DNA of 10,748 nucleotides from SP202 sp036339395 (GTDB lineage Bacteria; Planctomycetota; Phycisphaerae; Phycisphaerales; SM1A02): contig JAYZBD010000048.1 of the NCBI GenBank assembly GCA_036339395.1, forward strand, positions 1 through 10,748, read 5' to 3'. The notes under the pieces are model-generated. The model searched no databases. It saw nothing but the letters and a program-made list of their open reading frames with translations, and was not told the DNA's origin. Positions 1-6,769 of this stretch are shown here, piece after piece (position 1 is the first letter of the stretch; the number at the start of each line of letters is the position of its first letter). The translations under genes were made by a program, and so were the position numbers.

Positions 1-1158
1 AACATCGCCGGTCCCGACTTCCATCTGGACGAAGCCCCATTCCTGGAGCGTGATCTGGAACTCGTCGTAGTCGTTGTTGGGATAGTGCCACCAGTAGTCC
101 AGCGAGCCGCTGCCGGAGGCGACGTTGACCATCAGGTGATCATGGTCTCGACTCTGCCCGCGGCTGTAGCTGTGCGTGTGGCCGAAGAAGTGGATCGATG
201 GTTTTCCACAGTCACTTGAGAATTGCTCGACGAGCTCGACGACCGAGGTTGAGAATCCGGATTCGCCGGGTGTCCATGATTCGGACTTGTGCGGGTGGTG
301 GAATTGCGCAAATACGAAGTCGATGTCATCATTGGAACAGGCGTCGTCCAATACTCCGTCCAGCCAGTCCAGTTGCAACTGCGAGTCCCATGGGCCATTG
401 GAGTCCAGCGTGATGACACGAACGTTCTGGTAGTCGAACCAGTAGCAGTGTTCTTCAAGACCGGCAGGCGCATTCTCGAAGAGGTCGAAGTACATGTAGT
501 AGAGGTTGGCATTCGCCTCGTGGTTCCCGAGGGCCGGGTACAGGGGTACGTGTCGATGCAGGTTCTGCGACTGCCCGAAGAACTCGTTGACCCACTGGTT
601 GTGTGAGGATCCCGTGCTGACCAGGTCGCCTGGAACAAGCGTGAAGGCAAGCGAGTCCTCGATGGCGCCACCATAGGTGTCGGCGTAGTAGCCAAGGATG
701 CCGTCATTGACGACCTCCTCGTGCTTGCTGTAGACATTGCCGGTCTGGCAATCGGAATAGGCCACGAAGGTAAACAGGTCTCCGCTCGGCCCGGGTGGGG
801 GAGTTCGGAAACTGTAGATCGGTGTCTCGTAGGCCCCGGATACGCACTTGTAGAAGTAGGGAGTGTCCGGTGCAAGTTCCTCGAGATCGACGTGGTGGAT
901 ATACCCGGCGCCCGAGCCGGTGATGGACGTGCCGGTTGCCGTGAGGCCAAGCTGCTCACTCGTGCCGTACTGGACACTTGTCGAAAGGTTGAGCGCAGTT
1001 TCCCAGGCGATGTGCATCGACGTCGGCGTCGCCTTGCCGATGAAGGGTTCCACGACAAAGGCCCCACCTCGGGTGTGGGCCATGGTTGAAGTCAACACCA
1101 GGGTGATGACTGTTGCCAGCATGATCGCCTTGGCGATGTTCCGGTCTCCTACTCCCAT
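1..1158 (-). CDS. Secreted purple-acid-phosphatase-like metallophosphoesterase, 3' end outside window
   Basis: An open minus-strand frame of 386 codons runs from ATG at 1158 to the window edge with no stop. It probably hydrolyses phosphate esters outside the cytoplasm. Residues 1-30 form a signal-peptide-like segment (basic start, hydrophobic 12-24, small residues near 26). Residues about 36-120 resemble the fibronectin-III-like N-terminal domain of purple acid phosphatases (IAWETA, VQYGT, LAPDTPYFYK). The calcineurin-like catalytic domain follows, with metal-ligand motifs in order: YSD (D136), PGD (D178), GNHE (211-214), FHH (287-288) and GHTH (326-329). The first motif reads YSDCQ, without the usual DxG glycine. 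A weak GGTGG precedes the ATG; Met13 is an alternative start. The C-terminus is missing, so a sorting or dockerin tail cannot be excluded. The superfamily call is firm, the substrate unknown. Confidence 0.88.
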   Translation of the reverse strand, partial: MGVGDRNIAKAIMLATVITLVLTSTMAHTRGGAFVVEPFIGKATPTSMHIAWETALNLSTSVQYGTSEQLGLTATGTSITGSGAGYIHHVDLEELAPDTPYFYKCVSGAYETPIYSFRTPPPGPSGDLFTFVAYSDCQTGNVYSKHEEVVNDGILGYYADTYGGAIEDSLAFTLVPGDLVSTGSSHNQWVNEFFGQSQNLHRHVPLYPALGNHEANANLYYMYFDLFENAPAGLEEHCYWFDYQNVRVITLDSNGPWDSQLQLDWLDGVLDDACSNDDIDFVFAQFHHPHKSESWTPGESGFSTSVVELVEQFSSDCGKPSIHFFGHTHSYSRGQSRDHDHLMVNVASGSGSLDYWWHYPNNDYDEFQITLQEWGFVQMEVGTGDV

Positions 1159-1291
1159 CAAGCCACCGTAGCACTGGCCAGCAGGTGTGTCGATGTATTT
1201 CTATCTGGAAGCGGGGCATCATGCTCTTGGAGTGGCATCAGGGGCAGTTGCCATCTAGGACCCAGCAGGAACTTCCATGACGTCGAGGTTC
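1159..1291. other. Intergenic gap with hairpin after the dockerin gene
   Basis: This 133-bp gap separates two minus-strand genes. Directly after the downstream-facing stop codon, GGAACTTC (1268-1275) and GAGGTTCC (1285-1292) form an 8-bp stem with one G-U pair and a 9-nt loop. No U-run follows on either strand, so it is at best a weak or factor-dependent terminator. I found no convincing promoter for the phosphoesterase gene. Confidence 0.35.
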
Positions 1292-1798
1292 CTAGTCACA
1301 GATCGGTACGCAGATTGCGCCAGCACAGCATGAGTTGACAACGCATTCGAATCCAAGTGGACACTCGCCGTCGACGCATGGTTCATAGGCATCGCACGTT
1401 GATTCAACCACGCTCAGGCACGCGTAACTTCCATCGGAGAGTTCCATGCAGAAGCAACCGTCGCTTCCACAGGTGAAGAGATCTCCGTCGTCTCCACAGT
1501 TGAAGCCATCCACGCACCCCACGGGGCAGGGACCGTAGTTGGCAATGACGATGAGGAGGTCATCCACCCCGACGATCCCGTCTTCGTTCAGGTCGGCGTC
1601 GGGGTCACTGCTTCCCCATGCCGCGATGATGACAAGCAGGTCATCAACACCAACATGATCATCACCAGTGATATCTCCTGGAGAGTGACTTGTCAGCGAG
1701 TGAGGGTCGGATTGATCACCGCCGTTCGCCCATGCAAGGGCGAACGAGCAGAAGGCCAGACTGGCCATGACTGCAATTGTGCATGCACTGTGTTTCAT
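1292..1798 (-). CDS. Small exported dockerin-type protein with Cys-rich C-terminus
   Basis: A 168-aa protein of unknown function. Residues 1-24 are a signal peptide (KH start, hydrophobic core, AWA cleavage site). Two EF-hand-like calcium loops of the dockerin type lie at about 42-55 (DITGDDHVGVDDLL) and 70-82 (DLNEDGIVGVDDLL). After the second loop, residues about 91-168 carry 15 cysteines, including paired CC and CFC, which suggests a disulfide-bonded secreted module. I chose Met at 1796-1798 because AGGA lies nine bases upstream; an upstream in-frame ATG at 1820-1822 would add eight residues before the signal peptide. Dockerin repeats in Planctomycetota are common on secreted proteins and need not imply a cellulosome. 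It is encoded just upstream of the secreted phosphoesterase on the same strand, so co-expression is possible but not shown. Lipobox is absent. Confidence 0.82.
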   Translation of the reverse strand: MKHSACTIAVMASLAFCSFALAWANGGDQSDPHSLTSHSPGDITGDDHVGVDDLLVIIAAWGSSDPDADLNEDGIVGVDDLLIVIANYGPCPVGCVDGFNCGDDGDLFTCGSDGCFCMELSDGSYACLSVVESTCDAYEPCVDGECPLGFECVVNSCCAGAICVPICD

Positions 1799-1880
1799 TG
1801 GAACCATTCCTGCTCGAACCATTCAATTGGACCACGGTTCCTCCCGGAAGCAAGCAAAACAATGAAACCAGTGCTCGACG

Positions 1881-1897
1881 CTGCCCCAGGCGGGCAG
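1881..1897 (-). terminator. Hairpin just 3' of tRNA-Pro, weak terminator candidate
   Basis: CTGCCC and GGGCAG pair around a 5-nt loop, starting four bases beyond the tRNA 3' end. No U-run follows immediately, although TTTCATTGTTTT lies about 15 nt further in the minus-strand sense. It could help end or process the nuoA-tRNA transcript. The evidence is weak. Confidence 0.3.
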
Positions 1898-1900
1898 GAA

Positions 1901-1974
1901 TCGGGGCGACAGGATTTGAACCTGCGACCTCGTGCTCCCAAAGCACGCGCTCTGCCAAGCTGAGCTACGCCCCG
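1901..1974 (-). tRNA. tRNA-Pro(UGG)
   Basis: A complete 74-nt cloverleaf folds on the minus strand. The acceptor stem CGGGGCG/CGCCCCG pairs in all seven positions, followed by U8-A9, D stem GCTC/GAGC, anticodon stem CGTGC/GCACG, and T stem GCAGG/CCTGT with loop TTCAAAT. The anticodon is TGG (complement of 1938-1940), reading CCN proline codons. C1-G72 with discriminator A73 is the bacterial proline identity pattern. CCA is not encoded and must be added post-transcriptionally. It lies 30 bp downstream of a membrane-protein gene on the same strand and may be processed from that transcript. Confidence 0.96.
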
Positions 1975-2004
1975 TGATCCGGAGATTCTACTCCAACAAG
2001 GCCT

Positions 2005-2286
2005 TTATTTCGCTTTTGATCGCTTGCTGGCACTGCCACCAAGGCAGCCAAGGTCGAACAAGAGCCCGATGATGATGATGATGATGCCCCCACCATTCCA
2101 GGGGCCACCCTCAAGTGTGCAGGCAAAGGCGTAGGCCAGCGTGGTCAACGGGAGAAACAGCAGGCCCAGGATCGGCACGATGATCGAGGGGTAGGCATTG
2201 TTGATGAAGGCGGGATTCAGCAGCCAGACAAGGACCAGGGCGATCCTCGGAAAGAACATTCCAAGTAATGAAATCAGGCAACACAT
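2005..2286 (-). CDS. Small three-helix membrane protein, function unknown
   Basis: A 93-aa protein with three predicted membrane segments (about 4-23, 33-55 and 66-83) and a basic C-terminus (SKRSKAK). FFPRIALVLVWLL near the N-terminus and FLPLTTLAYAF in the middle recall small uncharacterised bacterial membrane proteins I have seen, but I cannot name a family. The start is set by GAGGAG (2293-2298), six bases before ATG at 2284-2286. That SD overlaps the nuoA stop, so translation is probably coupled to nuoA. The adjacency hints at an inner-membrane role, perhaps near complex I, but this is only inference. The run of six isoleucines in helix 3 comes from a GAT trinucleotide repeat. Confidence 0.8.
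   Translation of the reverse strand: MCCLISLLGMFFPRIALVLVWLLNPAFINNAYPSIIVPILGLLFLPLTTLAYAFACTLEGGPWNGGGIIIIIIGLLFDLGCLGGSASKRSKAK
2068..2085. repeat. (GAT)6 trinucleotide repeat within coding sequence
   Basis: Six perfect GAT units, read as ATC on the minus strand, encode Ile68-Ile73 in the third membrane helix of the small membrane protein. The repeat keeps the frame if its length changes, so slippage would only lengthen or shorten the helix. Confidence 0.9.
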
Positions 2287-2292
2287 GGCATG

Positions 2293-2298
2293 CTCCTC
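2293..2298 (-). promoter_or_regulatory. Shine-Dalgarno overlapping nuoA stop
   Basis: GAGGAG on the minus strand overlaps the last bases of the nuoA stop codon (2297-2299) and sits six bases before the next ATG. It is the strongest SD I saw on the left side of the window, and it fixes the start of the membrane-protein gene. Confidence 0.75.
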
Positions 2299-2695
2299 AG
2301 TCCCAGCGGAAGACACCTTTCTTCCATGCGTAGACGTAGGCGATGATCGAGGTCAGCAGGAAGAAGAGGATTCGCCCGAAGAAGAGCATGGACTCGTTGC
2401 TCATGGGCTCAAGCTGGGTGAAGTCCACGGCCCACGGGTAGAGAAAGATGATCTCGATATCGAAGACCAGGAAGGTCATGGCCACGATGTAGAAGCGGAT
2501 GTTGAATCGCTTCCTCGCGGTCCCGACCGGGTTCATTCCAGATTCATATACCTGGTCCTTGGTCTGGCCATGTTTCTTCGGGCCCAGGATGCCGGCCCCG
2601 ATGATGTTCACGACGGCGAAGATCACGGCCATCAGGATGAGGATGGCGATCGGGAGGTAGTCGGTGAGACTGAAAGCAAGGGCGGCGTGTGTCAT
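2297..2695 (-). CDS. nuoA: NADH-quinone oxidoreductase subunit A (NuoA)
   Basis: A 132-aa membrane subunit of respiratory complex I, equivalent to mitochondrial ND3, located at the junction of the peripheral and membrane arms. Three helices are visible at about 12-36, 68-90 and 103-124. The family signature is clear: YESGMNPVG (50-58), RKRFNIRFY (61-69), then FLVFDIE (75-81) and PWAV (87-90). The ND3 loop cysteine is Ser52 here, as in many bacteria. Length is normal. ATG at 2693-2695 has no good SD; TTG directly before it could add one residue. The usual partner nuoB does not follow. Instead a small membrane protein and a tRNA lie downstream, and an intrinsic terminator ends 51 bp upstream, which is compatible with an independent promoter or leader control. 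Confidence 0.95.
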   Translation of the reverse strand: MTHAALAFSLTDYLPIAILILMAVIFAVVNIIGAGILGPKKHGQTKDQVYESGMNPVGTARKRFNIRFYIVAMTFLVFDIEIIFLYPWAVDFTQLEPMSNESMLFFGRILFFLLTSIIAYVYAWKKGVFRWD

Positions 2696-2746
2696 CAAGG
2701 GGCATCATAGTCGGATCGTATTTCGATCACCGACTCCTGCACACGC

Positions 2747-2784
2747 AAAAAACCCCCGTAACGGGGTGGGTACCGTTACGGGGG
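2747..2784 (-). terminator. Strong intrinsic terminator between nrdJ and nuoA
   Basis: A perfect 12-bp stem (2753-2764 with 2773-2784) closes an 8-nt loop and is followed in the minus-strand sense by six U (2747-2752). On the plus strand no U-run follows, so it is directional. It would stop transcripts coming from nrdJ or from the structured region at 2785-3050. It could also act as an attenuator ahead of nuoA. Confidence 0.93.
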
Positions 2785-3069
2785 GAGGGAAGAGAGAAGA
2801 AGCCCTTGTGTGTCTTACCCGGAGGGTGAGACGGGCTTCCCCAGGTGCCAAGGTCATCCTTGAACCTTCGCGTATTCACGCGAAACCGGAGAAGAAAGGA
2901 GTGTCGATCCAAGGATCGAATCGAAGGACAGTTCCTTTGTCCTCATCTGGGCTTGCCTGACATCCTTTCGACAAGCCCTATCAGTGATGCGCTCCTTTCA
3001 TCAAAGTCCGGTTCACGTTTCCAGGCTCGAACAGGTGGATTCGAGCCAAGCTTCAGGATTCTGCATGCA
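2785..3069 (-). ncRNA. Candidate structured RNA or nrdJ 3' UTR, no gene recognised
   Basis: This 285-bp gap encodes no plausible protein but is packed with inverted repeats. Hairpins are: 3024-3047 (8 bp, 8-nt loop), 2985-3003 (5 bp), 2949-2978 (7 bp), 2925-2943 (6 bp), 2904-2919 (7 bp, tight loop), 2867-2884 (6 bp), 2849-2862 (5 bp) and 2799-2839 (7 bp plus an inner 4+4 bp stem). AACCGGA (2884-2890) also pairs with TCCGGTT (3007-3013), and GAAAGGAG (2894-2901) with CTCCTTTC (2992-2999), giving a long-range two-part helix around the central hairpins. The latter helix is mutually exclusive with, or a pseudoknot onto, the 2985-3003 hairpin. The terminator at 2747-2784 favours the minus strand. 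Two internal mismatches (2816/2828 and 2902/2991), however, would be G-U pairs only in a plus-strand RNA, so the strand is not settled. It matches no RNase P, tmRNA, SRP or 6S features I could identify. Confidence 0.45.
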
Positions 3070-6000
3070 TCAACTGCATCCCATCGAGTTTCCGCAATTC
3101 ATGCACTTGTAACACGTGCCGTTTCGAACGGTGATCGCCCCACATCCGTCGCAGGCTGGAGCATCGCCCATGAGCATTGCCGTTGACTGGTTCAACCCGG
3201 CAGTCGCGGCCATGGTGATCTGTTCCGTGCCGGTGCCGGGGGTCGTGGATACCGCGGCGTCCGTCTCCCGGGCGACGACATCGGCATGCTCGCTTGCAAC
3301 CATGTCGATCATGTCCGAGGAACCGGATGTGACCTCGTCGCCTGCCGTAATTCGCGACCCTGCCACCGGGGCTGTTTCCCCCTCGACTTCCGAGTCCTTC
3401 CATGAACGGTCCTCCTTGACCTTTGCTGTGTCCTTCGGTTCCACGCGTGCCGCTGGAATGGCGGTGGTCGCCGATCGAGGTTGAGCAGCATTTTCTTCTC
3501 GATACCCCTCGACGAACTCCATGCCCATCCAGCGGAAGATGTAGTCGACAAGGCTCTTGGCAAACGGGATTTCCCGATTGGTCGTCATACCCTGCGGCTC
3601 GAATCGTTGGTGTGCGAACTTGGTCACCAGGCTCTCCACGGGCACCCCGTACTGGAGGGCAACGCTGATGGCGGTACCAAGGCTGTCCATGAGTCCTCCG
3701 ATGGTCGACCCTTCCTTGGACATCGTGATGAACAACTCGCCAGGTGAACCATCGTTGTACATCCCGACGGTGAGGTAGCCCTCGTGCCCGGCAACGTTGA
3801 AGTGATGCGTGAGACTTCGGCGTGTGTCATCGAGGCGTCGGCGCATCGGACGTTCGATGATTCGTTCGACGACTCGCTCAACGATTTTTGCTTCGGCTTC
3901 ATCCGCGACGTGCCCGGCTGTTTCTACAACATCGCCGGCAATCTCCGCCGATGCAGCTTCAAGTTCAAGCTCATCCTCCTCAAGCTCATCCTCCTCGAGG
4001 ATGCCGGTCGAGGTGTTCAGTGGTTGGCTGAGCTTGCAGCCGTCCCGGTAGAGGGCGTTGGCCTTGAGCCCCAGTTCCCAACTGAGCCAGTATGACCCCG
4101 CGATGTCATCGATGGATGCTTCATTGGGCAGGTTGATCGTCTTGGAGATCGCTCCCGAGATGAAAGGTTGTGAAGCGGCCATCATCCGGATGTGCCCGGA
4201 CGTGGCGATGTAACGACGACCTGTCGAGCCGCACTTGTTGGCGCAATCGAAGACCGGGAGGTGTTCCTCAAGCAGGCCAGGCGCACCCTCGATGGTCTGT
4301 GTTCCACAGATGGTCGTATTCAATTCTGCTATCTGCTCGCGTGTCAGACCGAGGACCATGAGGCCGTTGAAGGATGAGTCGTTGCGGGCATCCTCGACAT
4401 CGACACCGAGTTCCTCGAGGACGTGCTCGGGCATCGTCCAGGCCGTGAAGGCGAAGCCGATCTCGAAGATGGTCGGCAACTGGTCGATGACCCCGTTGAG
4501 ATCTTCATTGGAATAGCCCTTGGACTTGAGGAAATCCCTGAAGAGAAGATCGTCGCCGTCTTCTGCAACGCCCCTGGGCATGGGTACATCGAGAGAGAGC
4601 GCGCCCATGACGTAGGTCATGATCAGTCGTGACTGGTCCTCGTCATAGCCCAGTGCAGCCAGGGCGGGTCGAAGAGATTGATTGGCGATCTTGAAGTACC
4701 CGCCACCTGCAAGCTTCTTGAACTTGGTCAAGGCGAAGTCGGGTTCAACACCGGTGGTGTCGCAGTCCATGAGCAGACCGATCGTGCCCGTGGGGGCAAT
4801 GACGGTCGTCTGGGCGTTCCGATAGCCATTCTCCTCGCCGAGGCTCAGGGCTTCGTCCCATGATTCCACTGCGCGGGCAAGGAGTACCTGCGCATTCTTG
4901 ATCCCGATGCCTTCGCTCATGAGGCATGTGTGGTCGATCGAAACGGGTGGGATGTCGAGAACTTCCCACTCTTCGGAATCACGTTCAAGGCCATGAGCGG
5001 CTCGTCGATGATTGCGGATGACCCGAAGCATCGATTCACGATTGTCCTCGAAGCCCGAGAACGGACCCAGCTCCGCGGCCATCCGGGCGCTCATTGCGTA
5101 GGTCCGGCCGGTCAGCATGGCGGTGACGGCGCCACAAACAGCGCGCCCATCGTCCGAGTCGTAGGGAATGCCCGCCTGCATCAGCATGGCGCCGAGATTG
5201 GCGAAGCCCAGGCCGAGTGTCCTGTATCGGTGGCTCTGCTCGGCGATCCGCTTGGAGGGGAAGGCGGCCATCAGCACCGATATTTCGAGCACGATGGTCC
5301 AGAGGTCGATCGCGTGCCCATAGCCTTCGACGTCGAACTCACGGGAGCCGGCGTCGTAGAAGCGAAGCAGGTTGATCGAGGCAAGGTTGCATGCCGTGTC
5401 ATCGAGGAACATGTATTCACTGCATGGGTTCGATGCATTGATCCGGCCGGATTCTGGGCATGTGTGCCACTGGTTGATGGTTGAATCAAACTGGACACCG
5501 GGGTCGGCACATTGCCATGCCGCGGTACAGATCTGGTCCCAGAGTTCACGGGCGGGAAGGCACTTCGAGATTTCGCCGTCCGTACGACGGATGAGTTCCC
5601 ACTCGGCGTCGGTATCAACAGCCCGGAAGAAATCACTCCCGAGTCGGATCGAGTTGTTCGAGTTCTGGCCGGAGACGGTCTGGTATGCCTCGCCGTTGAA
5701 GTCGTAATCGAGTTCCAGGCCCAGTCGTTCAGCCATGGCTCGCTGGCCTGGAGAAAGGGATTTCATGCCTTCGACAAGCGAAGCGACCTTCAGTTCCTCC
5801 CGGACCTTCCAGTTGACGAACGCCTCGATATCGGGATGGTCTGCGTCAAGACAGACCATCTTTGCTGCCCTGCGTGTCGTTCCACCGGACTTGATGGCAC
5901 CAGCAGCGCGATCACCGATCTTCAGGAAGCTCATGAGCCCCGAGCTCTTGCCGCCTCCGGAAAGTGCCTCGTCTTCACCGCGTATGTTCGAGAAGTTCGT

Positions 6001-6648
6001 TCCCGTTCCCGAGCCGTACTTGAAGAGCCTGGCTTCCCGCGTCCAGAGGTCCATGATGCCGCCTTCACCGACCAGGTCGTCATTGATCGACTGGATGAAG
6101 CATGCGTGTGGCTGTGGATGCGAGTATGCATCATTGGCAGGCATCGCTTCACCGGAGGTGGGGTGGTTGACCCAGTGCCCCTGGGCAGGGCCGCTGATGC
6201 CATATGCCCAGTGCAGGCCTGTATTGAACCACTGCGGGCTGTTGGGAGCTGCAACCTGGTGCAGAAGCATCCAGCACAGTTCGTCGTAGAAGGTTTCAGC
6301 ATCACCACTGGTATCGAAGTACCCGTGCTTCTCACCCCAGGCGCGCCAGCAACCTGCCAGTCGATGGATGACCTGCTTTGCAGATCGCTCCGGGCCGGTC
6401 GATGCCTGGCCGTTCTCATCAAGGATCGGCTCACCGTCATCCCCGAGTTGTGGAACTCCAGCTTTCCTGAAGTACTTGCTCACCATGATGTCCGTGGCAA
6501 GTTGGCTCCACTGCCTGGGTATCCACGCATTCTTCATCTCGAACACGACGGAACCATCCGCATTCGTGATGCGGCTGCTTCGCTGTTCCCATTCGACTGT
6601 GCTGAATACGTCCTGCCCCGGGGTCGTAAATCGTCGTTTTATCTGCAT
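3070..6648 (-). CDS. nrdJ: Vitamin B12-dependent (class II) ribonucleoside-diphosphate reductase
   Basis: A 1,192-aa enzyme that makes deoxyribonucleotides in the cytoplasm using adenosylcobalamin, without needing or being damaged by oxygen. The radical cysteine lies in NPCSE (Cys409, with Glu411). The redox pair is inferred as Cys183 (HACFI) and Cys420 (DTACNL), with the usual 11-residue gap between the radical and second cysteine. PTGTIGLLMDCDTTG (619-633) is the phosphate-binding loop. After an acidic/Ala-rich linker (about 884-930), a C-terminal domain with REIPFAKSLVDYIFRW (1025-1040) follows. A variable Thr/Ala-rich linker then leads to a Cys-rich tail (1166, 1169, 1179, 1182, 1185, 1191) that probably re-reduces the active site. 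AGGGA lies five bases before the ATG. Length suits the long NrdJ type of Planctomycetota and Alphaproteobacteria. Upstream lies a NrdR-box-like site and a structured leader. Confidence 0.97.
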   Translation of the reverse strand: MQIKRRFTTPGQDVFSTVEWEQRSSRITNADGSVVFEMKNAWIPRQWSQLATDIMVSKYFRKAGVPQLGDDGEPILDENGQASTGPERSAKQVIHRLAGCWRAWGEKHGYFDTSGDAETFYDELCWMLLHQVAAPNSPQWFNTGLHWAYGISGPAQGHWVNHPTSGEAMPANDAYSHPQPHACFIQSINDDLVGEGGIMDLWTREARLFKYGSGTGTNFSNIRGEDEALSGGGKSSGLMSFLKIGDRAAGAIKSGGTTRRAAKMVCLDADHPDIEAFVNWKVREELKVASLVEGMKSLSPGQRAMAERLGLELDYDFNGEAYQTVSGQNSNNSIRLGSDFFRAVDTDAEWELIRRTDGEISKCLPARELWDQICTAAWQCADPGVQFDSTINQWHTCPESGRINASNPCSEYMFLDDTACNLASINLLRFYDAGSREFDVEGYGHAIDLWTIVLEISVLMAAFPSKRIAEQSHRYRTLGLGFANLGAMLMQAGIPYDSDDGRAVCGAVTAMLTGRTYAMSARMAAELGPFSGFEDNRESMLRVIRNHRRAAHGLERDSEEWEVLDIPPVSIDHTCLMSEGIGIKNAQVLLARAVESWDEALSLGEENGYRNAQTTVIAPTGTIGLLMDCDTTGVEPDFALTKFKKLAGGGYFKIANQSLRPALAALGYDEDQSRLIMTYVMGALSLDVPMPRGVAEDGDDLLFRDFLKSKGYSNEDLNGVIDQLPTIFEIGFAFTAWTMPEHVLEELGVDVEDARNDSSFNGLMVLGLTREQIAELNTTICGTQTIEGAPGLLEEHLPVFDCANKCGSTGRRYIATSGHIRMMAASQPFISGAISKTINLPNEASIDDIAGSYWLSWELGLKANALYRDGCKLSQPLNTSTGILEEDELEEDELELEAASAEIAGDVVETAGHVADEAEAKIVERVVERIIERPMRRRLDDTRRSLTHHFNVAGHEGYLTVGMYNDGSPGELFITMSKEGSTIGGLMDSLGTAISVALQYGVPVESLVTKFAHQRFEPQGMTTNREIPFAKSLVDYIFRWMGMEFVEGYREENAAQPRSATTAIPAARVEPKDTAKVKEDRSWKDSEVEGETAPVAGSRITAGDEVTSGSSDMIDMVASEHADVVARETDAAVSTTPGTGTEQITMAATAGLNQSTAMLMGDAPACDGCGAITVRNGTCYKCMNCGNSMGCS
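3966..3995. repeat. 15-bp tandem duplication in nrdJ linker
   Basis: The unit CAAGCTCATCCTCCT occurs twice in tandem, encoding the acidic EEDEL repeat near residues 885-895 of NrdJ. The copies are identical, so the duplication is recent or maintained. It lies in a linker that I expect to be variable between homologues, so it should not affect catalysis. Confidence 0.85.
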
Positions 6649-6673
6649 CTCGTTCCCTGAGTTTTACTGCCTG

Positions 6674-6769
6674 CGGGGTCCTACCCCGAGGTCCACCTGT
6701 TTCTTGTCCTGACGCACGCATAGGGGAATCACCCGTTTCCGGAATGTTCCATCCTGCCTTGTGTGCGTC
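6674..6769 (-). promoter_or_regulatory. Structured 5' leader of nrdJ
   Basis: GACGCAC (6711-6717) pairs perfectly with GTGCGTC (6763-6769). Three further positions extend it, one of them G-U or C-A depending on strand, enclosing a 39-nt loop. Closer to the start codon, CGGGGT/ACCCCG (6674-6688) forms a 6-bp stem with a 3-nt loop, ending 25 nt before ATG. Such a leader could carry post-transcriptional control of nrdJ. I could not fit the conserved cobalamin-riboswitch core or B12 box, so no riboswitch is claimed. Confidence 0.35.

Noticed and set aside
132..1067. A 311-codon minus-strand frame overlapping the phosphoesterase
   Set aside because: Its product is a low-complexity Ser/Arg/Thr-rich string. 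The overlapping frame on the same strand encodes all the metallophosphoesterase motifs, so this is a shadow.
1801..1824. Direct repeat of GAACCATTC upstream of the dockerin gene
   Set aside because: Two 9-bp copies 15 bp apart around the start codon. Too short to call an operator, and it overlaps the candidate SD and alternative starts.
2198..2710. A 170-codon plus-strand frame opposite nuoA
   Set aside because: Asp/Glu/His-rich antisense of hydrophobic helices, with nuoA clearly coding on the other strand.
2990..3047. RNase P or tmRNA-like signature on the plus strand (AAAGTCCGG, and a T-arm-like hairpin)
   Set aside because: Only short matches occur, the remaining conserved regions are absent, and a full-length RNase P RNA would have to run into nrdJ.
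5512..6660. A 382-codon open frame on the plus strand opposite nrdJ
   Set aside because: It is fully antisense to the conserved NrdJ catalytic domain, and its translation shows no family features. Long shadow frames are expected in GC-rich genes.
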